From Ruegeria sp. ANG-R (lineage in GTDB: Bacteria > Pseudomonadota > Alphaproteobacteria > Rhodobacterales > Rhodobacteraceae): a DNA stretch of 64,000 nucleotides. Made by a program: the position numbers and the translations under genes. This document shows positions 34,512-42,479 of the stretch, in pieces (within the stretch, counting starts at the first letter, position 1; each line of letters begins with the position of its first letter). The notes under the pieces were generated by a model, which was given only the letters and a program-made list of their open reading frames with translations, had not been told where the DNA came from and searched no databases. Where the stretch lies: contig NZ_JWLJ01000007.1 in NCBI RefSeq assembly GCF_000813985.1, forward strand, positions 95,015-159,014, written 5' to 3'.

Positions 34512-35351
34512 ATGGCCGAGGAAGCCAAATCCGGAAACGCCGTCTGGGAGACGATCAAGACTATCGTCTATGCCCTGCTGATCGCGGGCGTTTTCCGCAC
34601 GCTATTCTTTCAGCCGTTCTGGATTCCCTCCGGCTCGATGAAGCCGACGCTGCTGATCGGAGATTTCCTCTTCGTCAACAAGATGGCCTATGGCTACTCC
34701 TATGCGTCCTGCCCCAGCCTGATCATCCCCAGCGTCGGCCTGAACATCGACGCCGAAGATATCTGCGGCTGGATGCAGGGCGATGACAATACCCGCCTTC
34801 TGGGCGGTGAGCCCGACCGTGGCGATGTCATCGTTTTCCGCCACCCGGTGACCGGGCGCGACTATATCAAGCGCCTGATCGGTCTGCCCGGTGACCGCAT
34901 CCAGATCCGCGAAGGCCAGATCATCCTGAACGGCACGCCTGTTCCACAGCAGCCGGATGGCGTGTTCACCGAAATCGCCGAACCTCAGGGCCCGCAACGC
35001 CTGCGCCCGCGCTGCGCGAACGGTCCCGTCGGGATCGGCGGCGTGTGCGAAAAGAATCGCCTGATCGAGACCCTGCCCAATGGCGTGTCCTATGACGTGC
35101 TGGATATCGGTAATCAGGGCTCGGACAACACCGGCATCTACACCGTACCCGAAGGGCACTATTTCTTCATGGGCGATAACCGCGACAACTCGGCCGACAG
35201 CCGCCTGCCGCAATCCGCCGGGGGAGTGGGCTTTGTCCCTTACGAGAACCTGATCGGTCGTGCCGACCGGATCATGTTCTCTTCCGCTGGCCGGTCGATG
35301 CTGTTCTTCTGGACATGGCGCGGTGATCGTTTCTTCAAGGCGGTCAATTGA
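34512..35351 (+). CDS. lepB: Signal peptidase I
   Basis: This 279-residue membrane protease removes signal peptides from exported proteins. It has one N-terminal TM (about 20-38), the catalytic Ser in [16 protein letters not shown], the catalytic Lys in [17 protein letters not shown], and box [16 protein letters not shown] Cys-containing insertion between the boxes ([18 protein letters not shown]) is typical of this lineage. ATG at 34512 is preferred, with GGAGAGAG upstream; the extra N-terminal codons to 34455 are not supported. It overlaps rnc. Confidence 0.97.
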   Translation: MAEEAKSGNAVWETIKTIVYALLIAGVFRTLFFQPFWIPSGSMKPTLLIGDFLFVNKMAYGYSYASCPSLIIPSVGLNIDAEDICGWMQGDDNTRLLGGEPDRGDVIVFRHPVTGRDYIKRLIGLPGDRIQIREGQIILNGTPVPQQPDGVFTEIAEPQGPQRLRPRCANGPVGIGGVCEKNRLIETLPNGVSYDVLDIGNQGSDNTGIYTVPEGHYFFMGDNRDNSADSRLPQSAGGVGFVPYENLIGRADRIMFSSAGRSMLFFWTWRGDRFFKAVN

Positions 35352-36025
35352 AGCTATCGGCTGAAATAAAGGCGTTCCAGCAGCGCCTGGGGTACGAATT
35401 CTCCGACCCCGAGTTGCTGGTGCGCGCACTGACCCACGGCTCGGTGTCTTCATCGACCCGACCCGATAACCAGCGTCTGGAATTTCTGGGTGACCGGGTT
35501 TTGGGCCTTGTCATGGCGACGGCTCTGCTTGAGGCCGACAAAAAAGCCTCCGAGGGTCAGCTGGCTCCGCGTTTCAATGCACTGGTCCGCAAAGAGGCCT
35601 GCGCCGACGTGGCGCGTCAGATTGATCTGGGCGCGGTGCTGAAACTGGGCCGGTCCGAGATGCTTTCGGGCGGCCGCCGCAAACAGGCCCTGCTGGGCGA
35701 CGCGATGGAGGCCGTCATCGCCGCCATCTACCGCGACGCAGGGTTCGAGACCGCCCGTGATGTGATTCTCGCCCTCTGGGGCGACCGCATCCACAAGGTC
35801 GAGGCCGACGCCCGCGACGCCAAAACCGCGTTGCAGGAATGGGCGCAAGCCCGCGGTCAGAAGCCGCCTGCTTACGTCGAAGTCAAACGCACCGGCCCCG
35901 ACCACGCTCCGATCTTCACCATCGCCGCTCGCCTGCAGGACGGCACCGAGGCACAAGCCACCGCCGGCTCCAAACGTCAGGCCGAACAGGCGGCTGCCAA
36001 GGCCCTGCTGGACCGGCTGTCTTGA
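35348..36025 (+). CDS. rnc: Ribonuclease III
   Basis: This 225-residue enzyme cleaves double-stranded RNA in rRNA and mRNA processing. The RNase III signature [13 protein letters not shown] with its acidic residues, [15 protein letters not shown], and a C-terminal dsRNA-binding domain (about 155-222, ending [14 protein letters not shown]) are complete. It starts with TTG in a TTGA overlap with the lepB stop, a coupled junction with a weak start that may keep the level low. Confidence 0.97.
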   Translation: MKLSAEIKAFQQRLGYEFSDPELLVRALTHGSVSSSTRPDNQRLEFLGDRVLGLVMATALLEADKKASEGQLAPRFNALVRKEACADVARQIDLGAVLKLGRSEMLSGGRRKQALLGDAMEAVIAAIYRDAGFETARDVILALWGDRIHKVEADARDAKTALQEWAQARGQKPPAYVEVKRTGPDHAPIFTIAARLQDGTEAQATAGSKRQAEQAAAKALLDRLS

Positions 36026-36050
36026 CGCTGCCTGCGGTCGGGGCCCACCG

Positions 36051-36572
36051 ATGACGATCAGACCAGCGCGCCGGTCGGACGCGGCCAGCCTTGCAGCCCT
36101 GTCGATCGAGGTCTGGGTCGGAACCTATCTGCGGCAGGGCGTGAATGCCTTTTTTGCCGACTACGTTTTGTCAGAATACACCAAAGTCGGGTTCGAGGCT
36201 TTGATCGCCGACCCCGACCAGTATGTGATGGTGTCCGAAAACGCAGACGGGATCGACGGTTTCCTGCGCCTGACCAAAGGCAGCCCGGCCCCGATCACCG
36301 GCCTGTCCGGCTCGGAAATCTCAACGCTCTATGTCCAACCGCGCCATCATGGAAAAGGTATCGGCAAGGCCCTGCTGCAGATCGCCAAAGACTACTGCCG
36401 CACATACGACGAACCCTCTGTCTGGCTGACGACAAACTCCGAAAACATTCCGGCAATCAGATTTTACCTGTCTCAGGGTTTCAGACAGGTCGGGGTCACC
36501 GAATTCCGTATCCAGGATCGGTCCTACCCCAACCATGTCCTCTCGCTGGTGGTGGACCCTCTTCCTCTATAG
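36051..36572 (+). CDS. GNAT family N-acetyltransferase
   Basis: This 173-residue protein has the GNAT acetyl-CoA site STLYVQPRHHGKGIGKALLQ (motif A, R/Q-x-x-G-x-G) and motif B NIPAIRFYLSQGFRQVGV. It acetylates an amine of a small molecule or protein; the substrate is unknown. It lies 25 bases after rnc on the same strand and separates rnc from era, which in relatives are usually adjacent. Confidence 0.9.
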   Translation: MTIRPARRSDAASLAALSIEVWVGTYLRQGVNAFFADYVLSEYTKVGFEALIADPDQYVMVSENADGIDGFLRLTKGSPAPITGLSGSEISTLYVQPRHHGKGIGKALLQIAKDYCRTYDEPSVWLTTNSENIPAIRFYLSQGFRQVGVTEFRIQDRSYPNHVLSLVVDPLPL

Positions 36573-36596
36573 CGCCGGCTCAATACCGGGTCCGTG

Positions 36597-36668
36597 TTTC
36601 ATCTGGCCAAAAGTACTCCGGGCGAGGGGGCTGGCCCCCTGCCGGTCGGATTGGCACAGCCAATCCGA
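36597..36668. repeat. Box-plus-two-hairpins intergenic element (copy A)
   Basis: A conserved box beginning TTCATCTGGCCAAAA (36598-36612) continues TACTCCGGG. It is followed by hairpin AGGGGGC/GCCCCCT (36625-36640) and hairpin CGGATTGGC/GCCAATCCG (36647-36667). The element fills the gap between convergent genes and ends 4 bases before the stop codon of the minus-strand gene. A second copy lies at 53635. It probably acts in termination on both strands. Confidence 0.7.
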
Positions 36669-36671
36669 TCC

Positions 36672-38048
36672 TCAAACCACCCGAATAAACCCCGTCAGCC
36701 CGGTTTTCTGATGCTCGATCACATGGCAATGAAATGCCCAGTCGCCGGGATTATCCGCGACCAGCGCGATCTCGACCACTTCATCTTTCAACAGCAACAT
36801 CGTGTCCGTCATCAGTGGCGGCAGGGTGCGCAGGCTCGACTTTATCGGCACAAAGGCCAGACCATGCAAATGGATCGGATGCAGGTTGGGAGATTCGTTC
36901 CGCAGGCGCAGAACATAACTTCTGCCCATCTCCAGCGTGGCCAGAGGCCCCACATCCTGCGCCGCATCTCCGGGCCATGGCAGGCGATTGATCGACCTGA
37001 AATTATACCCCAACGAGCCGCAGAACCCGTTGTTCGGCACACCGCCTTCGGGGGTCCAGCCAAACACGAACTCATGCACTTCCGCGTTGGCGAGATCGGG
37101 CCTGGCAACCGGGTTGAAGGGCAACGGGCGCAACTCGCGCATGTCCCGCGACACAGATGCCCCGACCGAACGCAGCCCGGCCATCGCGCGAAGCGGCTGA
37201 CCCGGCAGCTTGGCCATCAGGTTCACTGTCTGGCCCTCGCGCTCGGGCATCTTCACCGCAAAATCGACGCGCTGCCCGGGGCCGACAAGCAACGGGTCTT
37301 GGGCGCTGGGCATCGGCACCTCAATCTCTACCGGATGTCCGTCCCAGGCAATGATCCGGGCCTCGGCGCCGTCCAGATTCAGTTTGTAAATCCGCGTCGT
37401 GTCAGTGTTGACCACGCGCAACCGCACCAGTCCGCCGGCGGTATGATCATAGACCGGTGCCTGCAGCCAGTTCACGGTGTGGACATTGCCGAACGTTCCT
37501 GCACGCGCGGCGCCGCGTGGCGTATAGGCGGGCAGGAACGCGTCCGCGTCATCCAGCCGGAAGTCGCGCAGGTTGATTATCTGCTCGCTGTCGAATCCGG
37601 GGTCCTCGGCCTCGGCGATCACCATGATGCCGGTCAATCCGTGGGCCATCTGCTCCATCGTCATGCAATGCGGGTGATACCAGTACGTGCCCGCATCCGG
37701 GGGCGTGAACGCATAGTCGAATGTTTCGCCTTCCCCGATCGGCATCTGGGTCAGGTAAGGCACCCCATCCATGTCATTAGGGATGCGCAGCCCATGCCAA
37801 TGCATCGAGGTATAGGCGGGCAGAGTATTGCGCACAGGCAACCGCATCACCTCGCCCTGTTTGCCATAAAGAGCTGGAGGCGGCGCGTCGGCGGACAGGC
37901 TGACCATGCCATTCGTAACCTGTTCGCGCAGGGCAAAACGGGCGGGCTGGACCACCAATTCCTGCGGACCGGATGCCAGAGCGAACCCACCCAGACCCAG
38001 CGCACTCACAGCGGCCCCGCTGCCCAAAAGAAACTCGCGACGTTTCAT
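36672..38048 (-). CDS. Tat-exported multicopper oxidase
   Basis: This 458-residue oxidase begins with a twin-arginine signal (MKRREFLLGSGAAVSALGLGGFALA), so it is folded with copper before export to the periplasm. All four copper-ligand motifs are present: HWHG, WYHPH, HPIHLHG and HCHVIEHQKTGL. The residue in the axial type-1 position after the last His is Leu (QKTGL) where CueO-type cuprous oxidases have Met, which usually raises the redox potential. It may oxidise Cu(I), metals or phenols. No Met-rich insert like that of CueO is seen. ATG at 38048 begins the Tat motif. It stands alone, convergent with the GNAT gene. Confidence 0.93.
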   Translation of the reverse strand: MKRREFLLGSGAAVSALGLGGFALASGPQELVVQPARFALREQVTNGMVSLSADAPPPALYGKQGEVMRLPVRNTLPAYTSMHWHGLRIPNDMDGVPYLTQMPIGEGETFDYAFTPPDAGTYWYHPHCMTMEQMAHGLTGIMVIAEAEDPGFDSEQIINLRDFRLDDADAFLPAYTPRGAARAGTFGNVHTVNWLQAPVYDHTAGGLVRLRVVNTDTTRIYKLNLDGAEARIIAWDGHPVEIEVPMPSAQDPLLVGPGQRVDFAVKMPEREGQTVNLMAKLPGQPLRAMAGLRSVGASVSRDMRELRPLPFNPVARPDLANAEVHEFVFGWTPEGGVPNNGFCGSLGYNFRSINRLPWPGDAAQDVGPLATLEMGRSYVLRLRNESPNLHPIHLHGLAFVPIKSSLRTLPPLMTDTMLLLKDEVVEIALVADNPGDWAFHCHVIEHQKTGLTGFIRVV

Positions 38049-38206
38049 ATCTTGCCTCACTGAACGGATGATCGCCTGGCTGGTATCGGCGCGGCGCATC
38101 GCCTTGGTGCCATTCCGGGCGCGGAATCACAATGCGACAAATGCCTCTGGCCCGTCCGCGCAATCTGCTATAGGGGTGCGCACTTGCAAACAGGATCGCA
38201 TAGAAC

Positions 38207-39115
38207 ATGACCACACGCGCCGGATTTATCGCCCTGATCGGAGAGCCCAACGCAGGCAAATCCACCCTTCTGAACCGCATGGTCGGGGCCAAGGTCTCGA
38301 TCGTGACCCATAAGGTGCAAACCACCCGCGCCCGCATTCGCGGCGTGGCGATGGAGGGCGACGCGCAGCTGATCTTCGTGGACACGCCCGGCCTCTTCAA
38401 GCCGCGCCGCCGTCTGGACCGCGCCATGGTCGCCGCCGCTTGGGGCGGGGCTGCAGATGCGGATGTGGTCGTGCTAATGGTCGAGGCGCATCGCGGTATC
38501 ACCGAAGGGGTCGAACGCATCCTTGAAGGTCTGGAAGAGATCGGGCAGGGCCGCACCATCGCGCTGGCGATCAACAAGATCGACAAGGTGCCCTCCGAGA
38601 AACTGCTGGCCCTGACCAGTGACCTGAACGCGCGCTATCCCTTTGCCGAGACCTTCATGATTTCGGCCGAGAAAGGCCATGGCGTCGAAGATCTGCGCGA
38701 GTGGCTGGCATCGGAACTGCCCGAAGGTCCGTGGCTTTATCCCGAGGACCAGATTGCCGATCTGCCCCTGCGCATGATCGCAGCCGAAATGACGCGCGAG
38801 AAGCTCACCCTGCGCCTGCATCAGGAATTGCCCTATCAACTGACCGTCGAGACCGAGAACTGGGAGGAACGCAAAGACGGTTCCGCCAAGATCGATCAGG
38901 TGATTTACGTCATGCGCGACGGCCACAAAGGGATCGTGCTGGGCAAACGTGGTGAGACGATCAAGGCCGTCAGTCAGGCCGCGCGGGCGGAGCTGGAAGA
39001 ATTCCTCGACCGCAAGATTCACCTGTTCCTGCAGGTCAAAGTCCGCCCCAACTGGCTGGAGGAATCCGAGCGCTACTCAGAGATGGGGCTGGATTTCAAA
39101 GACGGCAACGCATGA
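38207..39115 (+). CDS. era: GTPase Era
   Basis: This 302-residue GTPase assists 16S rRNA maturation and small-subunit assembly. It has G1 GEPNAGKST (residues 9-17), G2 TTRARIRG, G3 DTPGLF, G4 NKID and a C-terminal KH RNA-binding domain with IVLGKRGETIKAVSQAAR. Its 3' end is followed by a palindromic repeat (39125-39145) and a DUF1491 gene. Confidence 0.97.
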   Translation: MTTRAGFIALIGEPNAGKSTLLNRMVGAKVSIVTHKVQTTRARIRGVAMEGDAQLIFVDTPGLFKPRRRLDRAMVAAAWGGAADADVVVLMVEAHRGITEGVERILEGLEEIGQGRTIALAINKIDKVPSEKLLALTSDLNARYPFAETFMISAEKGHGVEDLREWLASELPEGPWLYPEDQIADLPLRMIAAEMTREKLTLRLHQELPYQLTVETENWEERKDGSAKIDQVIYVMRDGHKGIVLGKRGETIKAVSQAARAELEEFLDRKIHLFLQVKVRPNWLEESERYSEMGLDFKDGNA

Positions 39116-39124
39116 CACGGACCA

Positions 39125-39145
39125 AGAATTTTCGACGAAAATTCT
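39125..39145. repeat. 21-bp palindrome, copy 1
   Basis: Arms AGAATTTTCG and its complement flank a single central A. It lies 9 bases after the era stop. A copy at 55599-55619 has the same length and centre but T in place of A at arm position 4, matched by the complementary change in the other arm. Confidence 0.7.
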
Positions 39146-39170
39146 CGCGCCTGATGGACAGGTCGGCGCG

Positions 39171-39500
39171 ATGACGCGTCTGACGGCGGAATTCTGGGTC
39201 CACGCTTATCTGGCACGGCTGCGGTTTCAGGAAATCCCGGCCTTTGTGGTGGCCCATGGCGATGACACCGCAGGCGCGGTTCTGGTCAAGCTCAACACGC
39301 TCGACGGGCAGGCCATGGCGTTTCAGCGCAGCTTTGATCTGATGAGCGGGGAACGCAAATGGGTGGAGCTTTCCAGCGGCCCCGAGGTCGATGTGGATAC
39401 AGCCATCACCCGGCAACGCAGCTTTGATCCCGATCTCTGGGTGATTGAAGTCGAAGACCGGCAGGGACGGCATCTGCTGGGCGAGGACGGGCTTGACTAA
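39171..39500 (+). CDS. DUF1491 family protein
   Basis: This 109-residue soluble protein matches the DUF1491 pattern: MTRLTAEFWVHAYLARL at the start, AGAVLVKLNTLDGQAMAF in the middle, and a region ending ITRQRSFDPDLWVIEVEDRQGRHLL. Its function is unknown, and it is largely confined to alphaproteobacteria, often next to era and recO. ATG at 39171 is chosen because it begins the conserved sequence; the frame remains open through the 3' end of era. Confidence 0.85.
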   Translation: MTRLTAEFWVHAYLARLRFQEIPAFVVAHGDDTAGAVLVKLNTLDGQAMAFQRSFDLMSGERKWVELSSGPEVDVDTAITRQRSFDPDLWVIEVEDRQGRHLLGEDGLD

Positions 39501-39610
39501 CCCGGCGCCCGGGGGGCTTGGACACACAGATCAAAGTGACTATTTTGGCGCCAACCGGGCCGCTGAGAACCGGCCATCTATGGAATACAGTAAGATTAGG
39601 AGGTGATTTC

Positions 39611-39934
39611 GTGGCTGAAACGCTTGCTCAGAAACTGGAAAACTCCAATCTCGGACACTGGATGCAGCGGTTCGAAAGCTTCATGGTCTTTATCGGAATC
39701 GTAGGTCCCTTCGCCACGCTTCCGCAATTGATCAAGCTCTACTTTACCCATTCCGATCATGCGTCAGGCCAGTCGCTGGTTTCCTGGTCGCTCTTTGCCA
39801 CGCTGTCATTTCTCTGGTTCACCTATGGATTGGTGGTCGGAAAGCTTCCCATCTATGTGGGCAATGGCCTCTCGATGGTGATGAACCTGCTGATGGTCGT
39901 AGGCATCCTGATTCACGCGGGGATGACATACTGA
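39611..39934 (+). CDS. SemiSWEET/PQ-loop family small sugar transporter-like protein
   Basis: This 107-residue protein has three TM helices and the PQ-loop hallmark in IVGPFATLPQLIKLYFTHSD, followed by SLVSWSLFATLSFLWFTYG and a last helix. SemiSWEETs work as dimers that move sugars by facilitated diffusion. The GTG at 39611 is the start: AGGAGGTGA (39598-39606), an almost full anti-Shine-Dalgarno match, lies 4 bases upstream. The longer frame back to 39518 is rejected for this reason. Confidence 0.82.
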   Translation: MAETLAQKLENSNLGHWMQRFESFMVFIGIVGPFATLPQLIKLYFTHSDHASGQSLVSWSLFATLSFLWFTYGLVVGKLPIYVGNGLSMVMNLLMVVGILIHAGMTY

Positions 39935-39991
39935 ATCGTCCGCTGATTGCCCCGCAGACCGCCTCGGCCTGATCAGCAGGTTCGGGCGTGG

Positions 39992-40381
39992 TTAATCCGC
40001 CTCACGAAAGTAGACAAAACTCATTTTGTTGCCTTCCGGATCGCGGGCATACGCGCCATAGAACTCCGGGCCATATTGGGGGCGTTCACCTGGATCGCCT
40101 TCATTTGTCCCGCCATTGGCCAGCGCCGTCGCGTGTGCGTCGCGAACTTCCGCCTCGCTTTCGCATAGCAAGCCGACCATGTTGCCGTTTCCGACCGTGG
40201 CGGCTTGCTGATCATGTGGAGTCGCGATCCACATGCGCCCGCCGCCGCGCAATTCATAGCAGACAGCGTGCGGCATGTATTCGGCAACAACCTTCCCGCC
40301 CAATCGCGGCACAAGCGCGTCATAGTAAGCGCGTGCATTCGCGACATCGTTCGAGCCGATCATGACATAGTTAAGAGACAT
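39992..40381 (-). CDS. VOC (glyoxalase/bleomycin-resistance fold) family protein
   Basis: This 129-residue protein has the paired beta-alpha-beta-beta-beta pattern of the vicinal-oxygen-chelate fold: NYVMIGSNDVANARAYYDAL, VCYELRGGGRMWIATP and a final FYGAYARDPEGNKMSFVY that supplies a conserved Glu metal ligand. It probably binds a metal, but the substrate is unknown. ATG at 40381 is used, since the extra upstream codons do not fit the family. It is flanked by plus-strand genes on both sides. Confidence 0.87.
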   Translation of the reverse strand: MSLNYVMIGSNDVANARAYYDALVPRLGGKVVAEYMPHAVCYELRGGGRMWIATPHDQQAATVGNGNMVGLLCESEAEVRDAHATALANGGTNEGDPGERPQYGPEFYGAYARDPEGNKMSFVYFREAD

Positions 40382-40606
40382 TTGGGAATCCTGCTGGTAA
40401 GAACATAAGGCGAACGTTAATACCTGCGCCGGATACACGCAACGCGTTTTTCCAGTTTTGTTTCAAAGGCGGCACCCAGCCGAAGCGACTGCGGTAACCA
40501 CCAGAGCGATTGCCGGTTTTCGCGTGGCCCGACCCGTTTGGACCTTGAACGTGCAGCGGGCTTGAGATTTTCTGTCGGCGTATCTGGTGACTTAACGGGG
40601 CCGAAC

Positions 40607-41332
40607 TTGGACTGGCGCGATCACGGCATACTCCTGAGCTCTCGTCGCCATGGCGAAACTGCGGCGATTATCGAGGTTTTCACCGAGGGTCACGGCCGCC
40701 ATGCGGGCGTTGTGCGCGGCGGGACGAGCCGCAAGATCGCGCCCATCCTGCAACCGGGTGCTCAGTTGGATGTACTCTGGCGTGCGCGGCTCGAAGAACA
40801 TATCGGCACCTTTCAGGTTGAGCCTTTGCGGTCACGCGCGGCGGCGGCGTTCTCGGGTCGGCTGGCGCTGTCCGGGTTGAACGCGGTGGTGGCGCTGCTG
40901 TCCTTCTGCCTGCCCGAACGCGAACCGCACCCGGCGATCTACAAACAGACCGAACAGTTGATGGACCTGCTGGGGCAGGACGAGGTCTGGCCGCTGGCCT
41001 ATCTGCGCTGGGAACTGGCCCTGCTGGAAGAGCTGGGTTTTGCCCTCGACCTGTCGGACTGCGCCGTGACCGGCGCGACCGAGGGGCTGGTCTACGTCTC
41101 GCCCAAAACGGGCCGCGCCGTCAGCGCTGCGGGGGCAGGAGAGTGGGCCGACAAGCTGCTGCCCCTGCCGCCCTGCCTGCGGGGTGAAGGGGCTGCTCCG
41201 GATGCTGAGATCGCCGAGGCCCTGCTTACCACCGGTTATTTTCTGGAACACCACCTAGCCCCGTCGCTAGGCCACACGCCGCTACCCGACGCACGGGCAC
41301 GCTTCGTGGCGCAGTTTACTCGGCGGCTTTGA
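40607..41332 (+). CDS. recO: DNA repair protein RecO
   Basis: This 241-residue protein works with RecR and RecF in loading RecA on gapped DNA. The N-terminal OB fold begins with [38 protein letters not shown], and the C-terminal helical part contains [18 protein letters not shown]. The TTG at 40607 is chosen because relatives start just before this conserved Trp-Arg-Asp; a TTG at 40538 adds a tail without similarity. The zinc-binding Cys set of some RecO proteins is reduced here. Its end overlaps the convergent META-domain gene by 17 bases. Confidence 0.95.
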   Translation: MDWRDHGILLSSRRHGETAAIIEVFTEGHGRHAGVVRGGTSRKIAPILQPGAQLDVLWRARLEEHIGTFQVEPLRSRAAAAFSGRLALSGLNAVVALLSFCLPEREPHPAIYKQTEQLMDLLGQDEVWPLAYLRWELALLEELGFALDLSDCAVTGATEGLVYVSPKTGRAVSAAGAGEWADKLLPLPPCLRGEGAAPDAEIAEALLTTGYFLEHHLAPSLGHTPLPDARARFVAQFTRRL

Positions 41333-41708
41333 ATACCATTTCGTGCCCGTCCTCGTTGCGCAGGATCAGCACATCGCCTGACACCTCGGACTGTGTCATC
41401 GCCAACAATGCAGCGAAATAGAGGCCCTCAGCCTCCAGCCAGGCGCAGGCTGCGCGGGTGGCGGCCAGATCGGCGATTTCGAACCAGGGGTAGGGCGCAT
41501 CAAGAGTACCTGAATAGGTGTTGCAGGGCGCATTCCCCTCAATCCGCCCTTCCTCGGGAAAGCGCAGCAGGGCGCTGGCTTCGAACGGTTCTCCGTCGAT
41601 TTCCTGCAAGGCCCATGTCTGGTCCGCCGCGCCATAAGCGGCGACGGTTTCATCCTTGTCGCATTGGAACAGCGCCACGAGGGGCAGGAGCAGGGTCAGA
41701 CGTATCAT
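41316..41708 (-). CDS. META domain-containing exported protein (HslJ-like)
   Basis: This 130-residue protein has an N-terminal signal that ends ALFQC, possibly a lipobox variant. It is followed by the META/HslJ pattern: [39 protein letters not shown] and [24 protein letters not shown]-domain proteins are small periplasmic or outer-membrane beta proteins linked to stress tolerance (HslJ, novobiocin resistance in E. coli). Convergent overlap with recO. Confidence 0.83.
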   Translation of the reverse strand: MIRLTLLLPLVALFQCDKDETVAAYGAADQTWALQEIDGEPFEASALLRFPEEGRIEGNAPCNTYSGTLDAPYPWFEIADLAATRAACAWLEAEGLYFAALLAMTQSEVSGDVLILRNEDGHEMVFKAAE

Positions 41709-41720
41709 CGCAGTATCCTG

Positions 41721-42263
41721 TCAATAAGGGTTCGCGCCGCTGATCAGTTCTTCGCGCACATCCAGACGGGGCCGCCAGTTGTATCTGGTATCTTCGCGCA
41801 CCGGTGCCCAAAACAGCGCGCCGCTGTTGCGCCACGGATCGAGGATGATGCCGTCATACATCGAATCTCCCTTGGCGCTGATCAGAGCCGAATGGTGGAT
41901 GATCCGGAAGGCGGTCGGGGGTGACGTGGCCCAGTGCAGGTCGAGCGTCTGAAAGTTCTCTTGCTTCAGGCGCGTGGTCATGGCCTGCGCCCAGTCATTG
42001 CACAGGCCTTTCTCACGAAAGCCGTTGATGACCTTTGCATTGTGAATAATGGCCGGATCGTTGACGCCCCAGTCTCGTTTCAGCTGGTTTGCGTAGGAAT
42101 AGGATATCTCGGCCGCCCGGCGCGCCTCGGTCGGGTCGACCCCGGGGTCGAGATTCTGTATCGCCTGCGCCAGCCGGTCGACATCATTGGGGCCGCCTGT
42201 AGGGGCCATGGCGCACCCCGCGAGGGTCAGGCAGGTGGCCAGAATGGCAATGATGAGTTTCAC
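41721..42263 (-). CDS. Lipoprotein of unknown function
   Basis: This 180-residue protein has a type II signal peptide with lipobox LTLAGC. The mature region contains conserved-looking features WAQAMTTRL, HHSALISAKG and DGIILDPWRNSGALFWAPV, suggesting a small enzyme-like domain with Cys, His and Asp (a possible papain-like arrangement), but this is a guess. A GTG at 42263 with AAGGAG 8 bases upstream is preferred to an ATG 8 codons earlier that lacks a ribosome-binding site. Upstream lies a tandem 16-bp repeat. Confidence 0.75.
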   Translation of the reverse strand: MKLIIAILATCLTLAGCAMAPTGGPNDVDRLAQAIQNLDPGVDPTEARRAAEISYSYANQLKRDWGVNDPAIIHNAKVINGFREKGLCNDWAQAMTTRLKQENFQTLDLHWATSPPTAFRIIHHSALISAKGDSMYDGIILDPWRNSGALFWAPVREDTRYNWRPRLDVREELISGANPY

Positions 42264-42374
42264 GCTCGAGTCTCCTTCGACCGACATGCGGGTCTGTTCC
42301 GTTCACGGTCCTTTAACGGATTTCTCAACCCGATCCGAGGGGGAAGTTTCGTCCGCGAGACGGCAAAACAGAGT

Positions 42375-42422
42375 TGTACAACTCGGAAGATCCGGTCTCT
42401 GGGGCATGTACAACACGGAAGA
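42375..42422. repeat. Tandem 16-bp direct repeat upstream of lipoprotein gene
   Basis: TGTACAACTCGGAAGA (42375-42390) and TGTACAACACGGAAGA (42407-42422) differ at one base and are exactly 32 bp apart, about three helical turns. The first lies in a perfect 10-bp palindrome GTTGTACAAC (42373-42382). This resembles a two-site operator for the minus-strand lipoprotein gene. Confidence 0.5.
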
Positions 42423-42450
42423 AAAAGAAAACCCGGCACAAGGCCGGGTT
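42421..42450 (-). terminator. Intrinsic terminator of mcd
   Basis: AACCCGGC (42430-42437) pairs with GCCGGGTT (42443-42450) around ACAAG. On the minus strand the stem is followed by TTCTTTTTC, so it ends transcription of the acyl-CoA dehydrogenase gene 30 bases after its stop. Confidence 0.85.
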
Positions 42451-42479
42451 CAGTTGGGGAAACCGCGTTGGTTCGGGAT

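Noticed and set aside
36594..38063. 489-codon open frame on the plus strand
   Set aside because: It is antisense to the multicopper oxidase gene, whose copper motifs and Tat signal are unambiguous. The plus-strand translation is rich in His, Arg and Gln with no family pattern.
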